DNA of 64,000 nt, taken from positions 90,614,111 through 90,678,110 of the forward strand of contig OX393549.1 of NCBI GenBank assembly GCA_947650365.1, given 5' to 3'. A model generated the notes under the pieces. That model saw only the letters and a program-made list of their open reading frames with translations, did no database searches and was not told the DNA's origin. Origin of the DNA: Chamaelirium japonicum. Lineage: Eukaryota; Streptophyta; Magnoliopsida; Liliales; Melanthiaceae. Below, one piece after another: positions 48,192 through 59,505 of this stretch. The position numbers and the translations under genes were made by a program. The first letter of the stretch is position 1, and each line of letters opens with the position of its first letter.

Positions 48192-48456
48192 GTGTAAATT
48201 ACATGAAACCCTCCTGAGTTATTGCCCATTTCCATGTTACCTCCTTCAGCTAAAGAATCAAATTGAATACCCTGAACTATCTAGGGGGTTAAACCATTAG
48301 TGGAAAACATGATCATTTACCATAATTTTGAATAAAATACACTTGTATAGATTAAGTAAGATATTTCAAAGTACCTGAGTAGTTTGTTCGGTGTTTTAGT
48401 TCAAGGGGATAACGTAAAAATGGGCAACAAATCAGTAGGGTTTCATGTAATCTACA
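48192..48456. mobile_element. MITE with GTGTAAATTACATGAAAC termini (copy 3)
   Basis: Inverted ends are GTGTAAATTACATGAAACCC and the complement of GGGTTTCATGTAATCTACA. The interior CTGAACTATCTAGGGGGTTA and CATGATCATTTACC matches copy 4 at 53495 and copy 1 at 4765. The target duplication is unclear. Confidence 0.65.
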
Positions 48457-48839
48457 TTATCAGTACTATTACTATGCCAGAAAGATAGAGAAAAAAAAAA
48501 CATATTTACTTTTAAAAAATAAATAAATATTGAGAAAAAAAAGATAAGAACCTTAGAAGTCATCCCATGCTTTCTCAATATTCTCCTTTCTCTCTTCACC
48601 CCATACATGTACCAGCTCACACCCATGTCCCTCTCCCATGATTACACCACTTCTTTTTTTCCACTCTTTATCGCACATTTTTTTTTCTTATAATTAAGGT
48701 TTTTTTTACTAAGCGCCCCCCCCCCCCCCCCCCCCCCCCCGCCCCCCAACCACGCACACACACACACACAAAATTTCCGCTAGTCAAATATATTTTATTG
48801 TTATTCCACCCTCCTAGATTTTTTTATTAGATCGTATTT
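48457..48839. other. AT-rich stretch with a 25-C run
   Basis: There is no gene. It contains A-tracts, a 25-C homopolymer (48716-48740) and a (CA)n tract just after it. Confidence 0.5.
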
Positions 48840-49500
48840 CCATTTGGAGGAAGAAGATGGAAAAAATCACCAAATTTGGTATGAAAAATTGATTCATGAG
48901 TAAGACTTTTATGTTCTTCTTCAAATCCAGTATTAAGAAATTCATTTGTAAGGGATCATAAGGAAGAAGTTGAAACTCATTTACGAGAAAGAACCCATTC
49001 GTGAGGAAGAAGATAAAATACATTTGTGAGGAAAAAGATGAAACCCATTTACAATGAAGAACCCAATTTGGAGGAAGAAAATGAAACCCATTCATGAGAA
49101 ATAAACCCATTTGGAGGAAGAAGATGAAACCAATCCATTCAATAAGAAGGAATCTATTTGGATGGAAGAGATGAAAATCATTTGTTAGAAAAGAGATGAA
49201 ACACATTCGGGATGACCCATTCCTGACGAAAAGATGAAACCCGATCGTGATGAAAGAACTCATGTAGAAGGAAAAGTTGAAACCCATTCGTGACGAAAAG
49301 ATGAAACTCGATCGTGATAAAAGAACCCATTTGGGAGGAAAAGATGAAACTCATTCACAAGTAAAGAGATGAACCCATTCGGAATGAAGGAACCCATTCG
49401 CGAGGAAAGAAAATGAAGCCCGTTCGCGAAGAAGAAAATGAAACACATTCGTGAGGAAGGAACTCATTCATGAGGAAAGAAAATGAAGCTCATTGGGAAG
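48840..49500. repeat. Degenerate ~24-27-bp minisatellite
   Basis: Roughly twenty imperfect units of the form GAGGAAGAAGATGAAACCCA with TTCGTGA variants follow one another. The minus-strand frames across it (Phe/Leu/Ser-rich) come from the repeat and are not credible proteins. It is unrelated to the other repeats in the window. Confidence 0.75.
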
Positions 49501-50954
49501 GAAGTGTAAGTGGAATTTTTCATGATTCATCCATGAGAGTTCCTACTTCTACGATCTAGTTTAAGATCATTACCATAAGTGGAAGAATCACGATCTCTAA
49601 TGTATGTTCATTAGACTTGGTTTCCACTCCTTGAGACTAGGGGGATCTTTCTCCGTTGTGAACAGAGGGGGTATCTAGAAAACTCACGTAGAGATGTCGT
49701 TATCTAAGAAGGGAACAAAGTACCATTAGTTATAGCCTTTATGATTTCTCCCCATTAGAGAAATCCATAAATCCGATGGATGGTATCGATCTTAAAATAA
49801 AGCCCAAAGCATGTATACATATGGAAGACTCAATCGACAATCACCCAGACCCATCCTAATTGGGTTTTAGCCTTATATGGGTTATGGACCTCACGTGGGC
49901 CATGTATGGAAGCCCATAGGCTTACAGAAAGATAATGAAAACACATTCGTGAGGAAGGAACCCATTTGGAAGAAAGATGCAGATCTCCCCCAAATACTAA
50001 AATCCCCGAATTGAGGAACTAGATAAAGATCTTTCTTATAATTAGTTTTTTCAATACCGAATTTGAAAACATTTTCTTTATTGTCTTTTCAATATTGAGT
50101 TTTTTTGCCAGTGAGGGGACAAAACAATCCAAAAATATATATAGTAGGATGGAATAACAGTCAAACATGTTAAACTGACGATATAAGATGAGGGTGTCAT
50201 ACTAATTTTCATATAGGTTTGGGAGGATAAATCCAAATTACCCTATATTAGTTACGCTAACGAACCTATAATACATCAGTCGGTAGGTACTAGGGGCAAT
50301 CCAAAATGGAGATAGCTAGAAGAAAAATAAAAATAAGAAATAGTACTAGGAAAGGAAAAAATTAAGTGTTAGGAGTAATGAAATAAGGAAAGAGTCTAAG
50401 GGAAGAGAGGAAAGGGTTTGAGCTAAAATATAAACACCAATACCAAATATCATATGAAAAGTAAAAAAATATTATAATAGTGGCTGATTTTGAAAACAAT
50501 ATGAAGTAATGGGTGGTGATGAGGTGATGATTGCTACTATGATTTATTTCCATCCTAATCCTAATATTGTTTGATTTAAGTATCTTTTTTGTCCTATTAT
50601 TTTGCGGAGACTACAATAAAGTGGATCCATACTTTGATAATGATAGTTGCCAACTTGTGATATATTTTTCCTGGATAATGTCATATGTGATTATCGATCA
50701 CATCACATGTCTTTTTTGAAGATATTGTAAAAATGTAATCTTTCGAGTTTTGTTTTTTTGTCTCCTATTATTAATAAATAGCTTGGAGTCTGACTTAACC
50801 AACCCCCCCCCCCCCAATCTCTTTCTCACACACACACACATATAGAAATTCTCTAAATAAAAATAAATAAATATATTTTTTATTTTTATTTCCATCCTGA
50901 TCAAAATGGAAATCAGATCAACATATACACAAGGTAAAACCAAAACCTAAAACC
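49501..50954. other. Intergenic, no gene
   Basis: AT-rich, with one more copy of the minisatellite motif near 49935-49975, a 13-C run at 50803-50815 and a short (CA)n tract. No coding recognised. Confidence 0.4.
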
Positions 50955-52104
50955 TAGGGGTGGCAATGGATCGTGTCGGGTCGGGTTCGTGTCGGGTTTA
51001 GTTTCGGGTCGTGTCCAAAACCCCTAGACTAGGACCCGACCCGTTTAACTAATCGTGTCTAGATTTTAAACCCGTACCCGACCCGTTAATAAACAGGTAG
51101 ACCCGATAAGACCCATTTACCACACGTGTCACGACCCAGAAATCCGGAACCGATCCCTGAGGTGTGAGTTGAAGAAAAACAAGTCAGTTTTAGGGTTTCA
51201 GTAGTATTTTATGTGGTAATGTAATCGGTGGATTTTGTATAAGAATCATTTAGTTTTAAAATTAGTGTTATTTGTTAGTGGCAATGATACAGCTGGATTC
51301 TTTTGGGTAGGCCTCTCCTCAAGGCCACAAGCCTCCTAGGATATATCACCATGAAAATATAAATATTTAAATGGCTTAATTGACTAGCCCTGTAGATAGG
51401 ACCTCTGAACCAGTGCACTGAGTGTCAAAGAGTGAGTGAGATTCCTAGCTCGCCGTCGGAGGCTTGAGCCTCGTGCTCCTTTAGAAGGACATCTGTCGGT
51501 ATGTAGTGGCCCCGATTTACCGCTCATACTGAGAGGATAGCCTTTTGAAAGTCAAGTTTAGTTATATTTCTGTCGACAAAAATTTTATTTCTACATTTCT
51601 TTAAAATAATTTTATTTTTATTTTTTTTAAAAATCCAGTTTTAAAATACCTCTTGTTTCTCTCTTCTTCTTCTTCTTTTTTTTCATTAATAAGAGAATAA
51701 AAGCCCTGTGAGAAACCTCTTCTGGAGTAGATAGTTGACCAAACCCTAAATCCCCTTGATTTCCCTCACCTCACACCCCAAGGATTGGTCCACGATTTCT
51801 GGGGCGTGACAACACGGGTTTATTCAGTTGACCCGATCCGACTCAACCCGACATTACCCGATAGACCTGCTGATATTATATATTATAGTATCAGATTGCG
51901 GATAGACCGACCCGACACGACCCAGTGAATTTTAAACGGGTCTTCCTGGATCTACCATGTCCAGACCCTAAACCTGGACCCGACCCGTTTATTAAACGGG
52001 TCTATTGTGTCGACCTGTTTACGACCCGAACCTGTTTAGCCATGACACATACCAGCTAACTCCGTGTCGGGTCTGCCGTGTCGGGTCCTAAATTGCCAGC
52101 CCTA
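50955..52104. mobile_element. hAT-like element carrying a nested solo LTR
   Basis: A perfect 8-bp duplication CTAAAACC (50947-50954 and 52105-52112) flanks inverted ends TAGGGGTGGCAAT and ATTGCCAGCCCTA. Outside the nested LTR, the arms are rich in GGGTCGGGTTCGTGTCGG and complements (ACCCGACCCGTT). Without the insert and one copy of its target site the element is about 460 bp. No transposase. Confidence 0.82.
51127..51811. mobile_element. Solo LTR nested in the hAT-like element
   Basis: The 685-bp unit starts TGTCACGACCCAGAAATC and ends ATTTCTGGGGCGTGACA, has a perfect 5-bp duplication ACACG (51122-51126 and 51812-51816), and contains no coding. The TG...CA ends and 5-bp duplication mark an LTR; the TGTCACG terminus is common in plant gypsy LTRs. 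It is unusual in that the terminal ~40 bp are inverted repeats of each other. The internal part of the parent element was removed by LTR-LTR recombination. Confidence 0.75.
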
Positions 52105-52112
52105 CTAAAACC

Positions 52113-52305
52113 TCCCATGTCTGAATTCTTACCAACCAAAACCTCTAACACTACCATTGGTGTGCAAAGGCAAACTGAGAAATGCTATTCAACCCGAAGG
52201 TTTTTCGATTTCGCCGGCCCGATTGATGTCTCGTGCAAACGGGAGGGTATGCATTGAAGCTTCTCAATTAATTGTTCCATAGCTTCATTTAAGTCAAGGG
52301 CTGAA

Positions 52306-52336
<31 letters not shown>

Positions 52337-52701
52337 CAGGCCATTAATTGATCCTTCTGATCCTACCCTGTGTTGTTCAACCCAAATGTTGATAACACAT
52401 GAGTCTTCTCATGACCCCATTTTCAAAACCTTTTCAAACTTGCAGTGATAACTCCCCCCCCCTCCCCCCCCTCATGACTCCCTTTCAGGCCAACCCATCC
52501 CCAGTTCTTTCAAATGACATCCATAAATGAAGGGGCCTGATAAATCAGACATGGCCATCTTCCACTCCTCTCCCTCCCCCCCTCTGCTCCATTTCATCTG
52601 TTGATGGTGACCCAACAATTCTTGTGAATCTCTCGTGATTCATGTGAAGCCCATCAAAGATCCCCCCTCGCCCTTCATTGAATCAAAACGCCTCTTGCTA
52701 C
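52113..52701. other. Intergenic, upstream of the EPF-like gene
   Basis: C/T-rich sequence with a (CT)n stretch (about 52306-52336) and C runs near 52454-52471. No coding. It may hold the EPF-like promoter. Confidence 0.4.
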
Positions 52702-52710
52702 TTTATATAT
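52702..52710 (+). promoter_or_regulatory. Possible TATA box of the EPF-like gene
   Basis: TTTATATAT lies about 120 bp before an ATG at 52830 that is one candidate start. The assignment is inferred from position only. Confidence 0.3.
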
Positions 52711-52931
52711 GATCATGCCTCAGCCGCCGTTCCCCCTCCTGCATGTGTTCTCCGGGCCTCCTGCTCTTAGCTTTGCTTTGCCCCCTCCCCCCTCCCTTTT
52801 CGAATCTACTACCTTAACTACCAGCCCAAATGAAGAAGTGCTCCTATGGTAGAGTGAGGACCAAGTTCCTCGCAGCCGCCCTGCCTGCTGTTTTTGACCG
52901 CGGCAGAAGGCCTTCGATCGGTTCCCGGTAA

Positions 52932-53230
52932 TGTTCAGAACCACAACTGCTCAATGAAGCTTTTGTTCAACCTCGGTAAAATAGAGGGCGGAAATGATCC
53001 TTATATATATGATGGGACCTCATCTCAACACTTGAGTTTTGAGATAGAGAAAATCTCACATGGTATCCGAACCTAACCGTATCATTTACATACCGGGTGT
53101 AGTCCCAACATATCTATCATTCACGTGACAAGGATCACAAAAAGATTGGCATGCACGTGAGTGAAGGGGGGGGGGGGGGGGGGGGGGTGAGGGTTGGGTT
53201 AGAGAAAATCTCACATCTATAATCCATATG
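52932..53230 (+). mobile_element. TRIM-like LTR remnant at the 5' end of the EPF-like gene
   Basis: An LTR-like stretch ends TAGAGAAAATCTCACA at 53060 and is followed by TGGTATCCGAACC, a two-mismatch version of the Met-tRNA primer site. A short non-coding internal part (about 53059-53165), a 22-G purine tract (53166-53187) and then GGTTAGAGAAAATCTCACATC, the start of a second LTR, follow. The 17-bp TAGAGAAAATCTCACAT occurs at 53045-53061 and 53200-53216. The 3' LTR is cut short and passes into the signal-peptide codons of the gene. Confidence 0.5.
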
Positions 53231-54021
53231 CTTGCATTGCCAATGTGCTCTTGGTGCTAACTCTGTTGCTGTTCTTTCTTTTGTCAGAGGTTGCAGTGAG
53301 CTCAAATGGTCAAAGCCACTTAGGCATAGATAATGACCACATGATGTCAAAGGTATGGTTTCTTTCTTGGACTCTTTTAACATTGATTAGGAGATGAAGC
53401 TTTGTTTGTTATTGGGCAAGAACAAAGACCACACAATAGTTATACCAATCAAAATATTGAGATTACTTTTAATTATTTTTCCACTCTTTTTGTTGGGTAA
53501 ATTACGTGAAACCCCCCTGAACTATTGCTTATTTCACAGTACCCCCCTAAACTAAAAAACCGAACAAATATCCCCTAAACTATCTAGGGGAAGTGGTTAA
53601 ACTATTGGCACAAAACATGATCATTTACCATTTTTTAAACAAATTGAACTTATACGGAGGGGGTTAAGTGAGGATATTTCATAGTTCAGGGGGTATTTTG
53701 TTCCGTTTTTTTAGTTCATGGTGGTAACATGAAAAACGAGCAATAGTTCAGGAGGGTTTCATGTAATTCACCTTCTTTTTATTTTTTTGAGCTTAATATT
53801 TCATAGTGTTATTCATTCAACTACAGGATGGATCGGACGATGATCTCTTGGCGGAGATCCACGCGACGGGTTCGATACTGCCCGACTGCTCGCACGCGTG
53901 CGGGCCGTGCTTTCCCTGCAAGAGGGTCATGGTGACCTTCAAGTGCTCGATCGCAGAGTCGTGCCCGATCGCCTACAGATGCATGTGCAGGGGGAGATAC
54001 TATCATGTGCCTTCCAACTGA
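53203..54021 (+). CDS. EPF2/EPFL7-like secreted cysteine-rich peptide (5' end unresolved)
   Basis: Exon 53827-54021 encodes GSILPDCSHACGPCFPCKRV, then MVTFKCSIAESCPIAYRCMC and RGRYYHVPSN before the stop. All eight cysteines of the EPF2/EPFL7 group are present, along with the closing YYHVPS. These apoplastic peptides bind ERECTA-family receptors and limit stomatal lineage entry. The preceding exon ends at 53352 (MMSK|gtatgg, phase 0) and encodes a hydrophobic signal segment (VLLVLTLLLFFLLS, about 53245-53286). The intron 53353-53826 contains a MITE. No in-frame ATG lies between the stop at 53200 and the signal segment. One possible first exon is 52830-52853 (MKKCSYGR) spliced over the LTR remnant to 53203, but the donor is weak. 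The 5' end may be damaged. The family call is firm; the start is not. Confidence 0.8.
53495..53772. mobile_element. MITE with GGGTAAATTACGTGAAAC termini (copy 4), in EPF-like intron
   Basis: Inverted ends GGGTAAATTACGTGAAACCC and the complement of GGTTTCATGTAATTCACC enclose an interior with CTAAACTATCTAGGGGAAG and CATGATCATTTACC, matching copies 1 and 3. No clean target duplication was found. It occupies most of the 474-bp intron. Confidence 0.7.
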
Positions 54022-54789
54022 TGCACTGCAAGCTCTAAATTCTGCTTCTTCTGATTGTTTTTTGTTGGAACAATGATCTTGATCTTGAGCTGGAGAAGAA
54101 ATGAAGCTAGGCACACTGATATGCTCTGTCTCTTGGGGGATATAATGCTTGTGGGGTGTGGCTCTGGGGTACTTGTTTATATTAGAGTAATACTATCAAG
54201 GTTTTGGGCCATATTTGGGATCTGGATGGAGGTTCATCTATATTTGATTTGTTGGCACTTGGAAAAGGGCTGGGCTTGAACAGCATTGATGTGACACTTT
54301 CTGATATATACACTCTGATTGTTCAAGATGTCATACAGAGAAACAGAAAGACTGTGATGTGACAACACCCGAGTGCTCCAAAAGACCAATCTTATGAATA
54401 GAGAGATGAGCACAGCAAGTATACGAAGACAATGATGTCAGTAATGGTATCAAGTCACACGTGGGGGTTATTTTTCGATCAAGCCCTAAACCCACTCTTG
54501 CTCCCCTTAAATAGGAGAGAAAGTGAATACCCATGGGAGACCAAAACGGATCGATCCAAAATTCCGGCCAAAACCCACTTGCGTGCGACCTAATTGCGTC
54601 TTCCCAGATCGATTCGTCCAGAAACCCAGTTTGCTCAGGCGAAATCTGTTCAAGTTTTATCCGTAGAACTCTTCGCAAATTCACCCGTGCGAGGCTACAA
54701 TTCACCCAGACGACTTGTTTGCTGCTTCTGTGTGGGTTTAATGGGTCAACATACCGATTTGTGGATTAATTTTTTGCATAATCTTTGTG
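54022..54789. other. 3' UTR of the EPF-like gene and intergenic
   Basis: The first few hundred bases are probably 3' UTR. The rest has frames under 125 codons without recognisable homology. Confidence 0.4.
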
Positions 54790-57594
54790 CTCTATAGCGG
54801 GAGGGGGGTTAAAATATCTATTGGGCATATCTTTTGCACTTATCTCACAAATTTCTCTTTATGGGTAGAGCACCTTGCGTCTTGGAAGGACTCTTTCATT
54901 TCTCTTATCCCTAAGCAATCAAATCCTTCTAAACCAGAGCACTATTGACCTATCAGTTTATGCTCCGCTATCAATAAACTTGTGTCTCGTATTTTGGTTA
55001 ATCTTCTTAAGCTTCTGCTTCCTTCGCTTATCTCGCATAACCAAAATGCTTTTATCAAAGATCGGAACATCTCAAATAACATTTTGCTTGCTCAAGAAGC
55101 CCTACACTCCATGGAAATTGATAGTTGGAATAAAGACTGCATGACTCAGCAAGCCTACGACTGCATGTTGTGGGACTTCATTACTTTAATGCTCAGGAAG
55201 TTCGGGTTTGTCCGAAATGGGTGAAGTGGATTATGGATTGCACTAGTGGTCCTAATTTCTTGCTCCTTATTAACAGATCGCCTACCAAATAGTTCAAGGT
55301 GGAGTGCGGTCTAAGGCAAGGTGATCCCTTAGCCTCGTATCTTTTCATTTTAGGTGCTGAGCTCCTTAATCGTAACATAGCTCGCATGCATGAAGATGAT
55401 ACTCTTTGGGTATCAGACCCAAGGTGGATGCCCTTGGCCTACCTATGTTGGCATTTGCTGGTGACTGCCTCTTATTGACTAAGACCAGTCTAGCTCAATG
55501 TGCTGAGCCCAAATCTATTATGTATAAGTATTGAATGGTCTCGATCAAAAGGTCAATTTGCATAAATCCTCGATTTTCTTAGCAACTCAGGTGCACCATA
55601 GGCATTGTAAGATTCTCACCAGACTTATGGCATTAAATAAATCAAGAAACCCTTTAAATATTTGGGAGTTCCTATCTAGGAAAAGCAAATCCCCAGCAAT
55701 ATCATTGCAGAGGATATCCTTAACAAAACTGCCAAGAAGTTAGCGGGTTGGAAGACCAAATCCCTATCGTTTCTGCGTAGAGTCACTTTGATTCAATCGG
55801 TTTTTTCTTCCATGCCTATATTTGCCATGAAAAATACCAGGTTCTCGAAGTGCCTCACCTACACTTTGAAAAAAATTATACAGCAATTCCTTTGGAGCAC
55901 GGGAGAGGAGAGTCGAGGTATGCACCTTTTCAAATGGGTGGAGGTTTGCCGCCCTAGGAAGGATAGCGGTCTGGGCATACGGGTTCTGGGCATTGTCAAG
56001 ATTGCGCTAATGGGTCGGAAAGCTTTTGAAATTGCTACTGGTCAAGGCGGTTTATGGAGCGACTTCTGTACTTTCAAGTACGATGTCTTTGCTAACCTTT
56101 GGCAATGGCCAACTCCCAAAGGGTGCTCTCGTATTTGGAGGGCTGTCTCGGAGGGCATTGAGGAGGTCCGAGATAATCACATTTTCAATGTTTGTCCTAA
56201 TAGACCCATCCATATCTGGCATGATCCTTGACTCGACTCGGTGCCCTTTTGTGTGATCCCCAATCTGTATTAATTGGGATCGAAGCTACAAAGTCATGCA
56301 TATCTCTGATCCGATATCTAGTGGTGTCTGGTGTTGGCCAAGACTCCTTGGGATCTTCGGGTCAAATCTTGCAGATAAAATTACCAATACTACGATTTTG
56401 ACCCATGGAAATATTGAAAATACTGTTTGATGGGGCCCAAACCAAGCGGCCAAGTTTAGCACTAAGTTGGCTTATAAAATCTTAACGAATGAGCATGATA
56501 CATCCGAGACCCTTAGGGGTAATGTTTTGCAGTCGGATGGTGCTCTAAATATTCAAAATGTCCAATGTCATTCTGAGTCTAGTACTTGGAGATACTTGTG
56601 GAAGTGTAGTTTTCCTCCTCAGGCCCTAGCTTTTTGGATACGTGGAAACTTCTGCTGTGACATATTCCTACTAAGAATCTCCTTATTAAACGGGGCATTG
56701 CCCTCAATCCTTTGTGCAATAGATGTGCGGGAGTTGCTGAAGATGCGGACCATGCTTTGTTTGGATGCCCCAAAGCTAAGCGCGTTTGGATGCAACTAGG
56801 CCTACCCTTCGCCCCACCAGTATCTATTGATCAATGGAGGATCCTCATCACGACGGTTTTACACGTAAAGAAAGAGGCTAAAACTCTCTCCGTATTGCTT
56901 GTCGACGTGGTTTGGAGCATATGGCTGGACAGGAATATGGAACTATTTGAGGGATGCTCCATATCCCCAAATTCTCTTGCCCATACTTGTTGGTCTCACT
57001 TAACTCGCTTCCTAACAGCTAATAAGGGGTCTTTTTCTTTGCAGATGAACCAGACTTCATCAATTCTTATTAAATAGGAGGCACCATCAATAGCGGAGCT
57101 AAAGAATAACTTTGACGGTGCTTTGTATCGTTCTTACTTCTGTGGTGGAGGGGGATTTGTCGTCCGAAATCATAGGATCTTGTGGGTGGGTGCGGTTCCA
57201 TTAACAACAAAGTCATGTAATCGATACGGAGGTCCGGGCTCTATGGGAAGCCATCCGGGCCCTGGAGACTAGCGATGTGAGCCAGCCCATTTGGGCGGAA
57301 CGTGATTCCCTGATGGTGATTCAATGGTTCAATGCTGGAGACGAGGTGCACTTTCTTATCAAAGACATTTGTAGCTGCCATCGACGATTCCATACCGTTC
57401 GAGTTACCCACGTGTATCGTGAAGCTAACCGGGTAGCAGACATTATGGCAACTAAGGCGAACGGAGCACACCTTCCCACCTTCTGGTCCTCTGACCTTTT
57501 TTTGGATGTAATTGCAGTCGCTAATTGTGATGTTTCTTCACGTTGGTTTTCTAGAGTAATATAAGTTTTAGATCTTGTTCACAAAAAAAAAAAA
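54790..57594 (+). pseudogene. 5'-truncated L1-type LINE with poly(A) tail
   Basis: Fragments of the LINE ORF2 run in order over several frames. RT start at 54875-55144: SFISLIPKQSNPSKPEHY with a stop at the next Arg, then SHNQNAFIKDRNISNNILLA. Middle: QGDPLASYLFILGAELLNR near 55318-55375. The catalytic motif near 55454 reads FAGD where the family has FADD, so one Asp is lost. RT thumb at 55788-56231 (KIIQQFLWSTGEESRGMHLF). Zinc module at 56712-57077 (NRCAGVAEDADHALFGCPKA). RNase H-like end at 57277-57564 (THVYREANRVADIMATKAN). A poly(A) tail is at 57583-57594. The endonuclease half is missing. The element is dead. Confidence 0.87.
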
Positions 57595-58612
57595 CTATCT
57601 CCAAAGAAGGGCTTCTCACAAAGCCCCCCCCCCCCCCCCCTTGTCGCTTTTTGGGTGGAAACTCATGCGGTGACGTATTCCTACTAAGAATATCCTTATT
57701 AAATGGGGCATTGCCCTCGATCCTCTGTGCAGTAGATGTGCGGGAGCTGCTGAAGATATGGACCATGCTTTGTTTGGATGCCCCAAAGCTAAACGCGATT
57801 GGATGTAACTGGGCCTACGCTTCGCCCCATCGGATTCTATCGATCAATGAATGATCCTCATCATGCCAATTTTACACTAAAAGATAGAGGCTAAAGCTCT
57901 CTCCGAACTACTTGTCGGCGTGGTTTGGAGTATCTGGCTGGACATAAATATGGAACCATTTGAGAGACGCTCCATATCCCCGAATATTATTGCCCACACT
58001 TGTTGGTCTCATTCAGCTCGCTTCCTAGTAGCTAATAAGGGGTCTTTTCCTTTTGCAGATGAGTCGGACTTCATAAATTTTTATCAAATGGGAGGCACCA
58101 ACAATAGGGGGGCTAAAGATTAACTTCGACGGTGCCTTGGATCATTCTTCCATCTGTGGTGGAGGGGGATTAATCATCCGAAATCATAGGGGCTGCATCA
58201 TGTGGGCAAGTGCGGTTCCATTAACAATAAAGTTTTGCAAGGTCTGGGCTCTATAGGAAGCCATCCTGGCCTTGGAGACTAGCGATGTAAGCTAGCCCAT
58301 TTGGGTGGAGGGTGATCCTTAACAGTGATTTAATGGTTCAACGTTGTAGACATGGTGCACTTCCTCGTTATAGACATTTGTAGCCACCTTCGATGATTCC
58401 ATACCGCTCTATCAAGTTACCCACGTGTATCGTGAAGCTAACCGGGAAGCCGACATTCTAGCAACTAAGGCGAAGGGAGCACACCTTCCGACCTTCTGGT
58501 TCTCTGACCTTCCTTTGGATGTAGTTACATTCGCTAATTATGACGTTTCTTCGCATTTGTTTTCTAGAGTATTATAAGCTTTAGATCGATCTTGTTCACA
58601 AAAAAAAAAAAA
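57595..58612 (+). repeat. Tandem copy 2 of the LINE 3' tail
   Basis: A 55-bp leader (ATCTCC, AAGAAGGGCTTCTCACAA, C-rich) is followed by a copy of the LINE from the CCTACTAAGAATATCCTTAT motif of the zinc module through the RNase H end to a second poly(A) (58600-58612). Frames are broken by many substitutions. A 17-C run lies at 57624-57640. Confidence 0.82.
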
Positions 58613-59470
58613 CGATCTCCTAAGAAGGGCTTCTCACAAGCCCCCTTCCCTCCCCCTGGGCTCTCACTTTTTGGGTGGAAACTCCTACGGTGACGTATTC
58701 CTACTAAGAATCTTCTTATTAAATGGGGCATTGCCCTCAATCCTCTGTGCAGTAGATGTGCGGTAGCTGCTGAAGATGCAGACCATGCTTTTGTTTGGAT
58801 GCCCCAAAGCTAAACGTATTTGGATGCAATTGGGCCTACCCTTCGCCCCACCGGTTTCTATCGATCAATGGATGATCCTCATCACAACGGTTTTACACTT
58901 AAAAGAAAGAGGCTAAAGCTCTCTCCGGACTGCTTGTCGGTGCGGTTTGGAGCATTTGGCTAGACAAAAATATGGAACTATTTGAGGGACGCTCTATATC
59001 CCCGAATTTTATTGCCCACACTTGTCGGTCTCACTCAGCTCGCTTCCAAGCGGCTAATAAGGGGTCTTTTCTTTTGCAGATGAGTCGAACTTCATCAATT
59101 CTTATCAAATGGGAGGCACTGACAATAGTGGAGCTAAAGATTAACGTCAACAGTGCTTTGGATCATTCTTCCTTCTATTGCTGAGGGGGATTTGTCATTC
59201 GAAATCATAGGGGTTGCATCCTGTGGGCGGGTGCGGTTCCATTAACAACAAAGTTCTGTAATCGATACGTCGATACGGAGGTCGGGCTCTATGGGAAGCC
59301 ATCCCATTTGGGTGGAGGGTGATTCCGTGATGGTGATTCAATGGTTCAATGCTGGAGACGGGGTGCACTTCCTTATCAAAGATATTTGTAGCTGCCTTCG
59401 ATAATTCCATACTGTGAAGCTAACCGGGTAGTAGACATTTTGGCAACTAAGACGAAGGGGGCACACCTTC
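58613..59470 (+). repeat. Tandem copy 3 of the LINE 3' tail, truncated at mTERF
   Basis: It begins with the same leader as copy 2 and repeats the LINE tail, but stops at GCACACCTTC (59460-59470), before the RNase H end and poly(A), and runs into a (TC)n tract and the mTERF start region. The leader C-tract is interrupted (CCCCCTTCCCTCCCCC), unlike the pure run in copy 2. Confidence 0.82.
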
Positions 59471-59505
59471 TCTCTCTCTCTCTCTCTCTTTCACTCTGAC
59501 TTCTG

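Noticed and set aside
48814-49448. Phe/Leu-rich minus-strand frames that look like membrane proteins
   Set aside because: They come from the degenerate minisatellite at 48840-49500.
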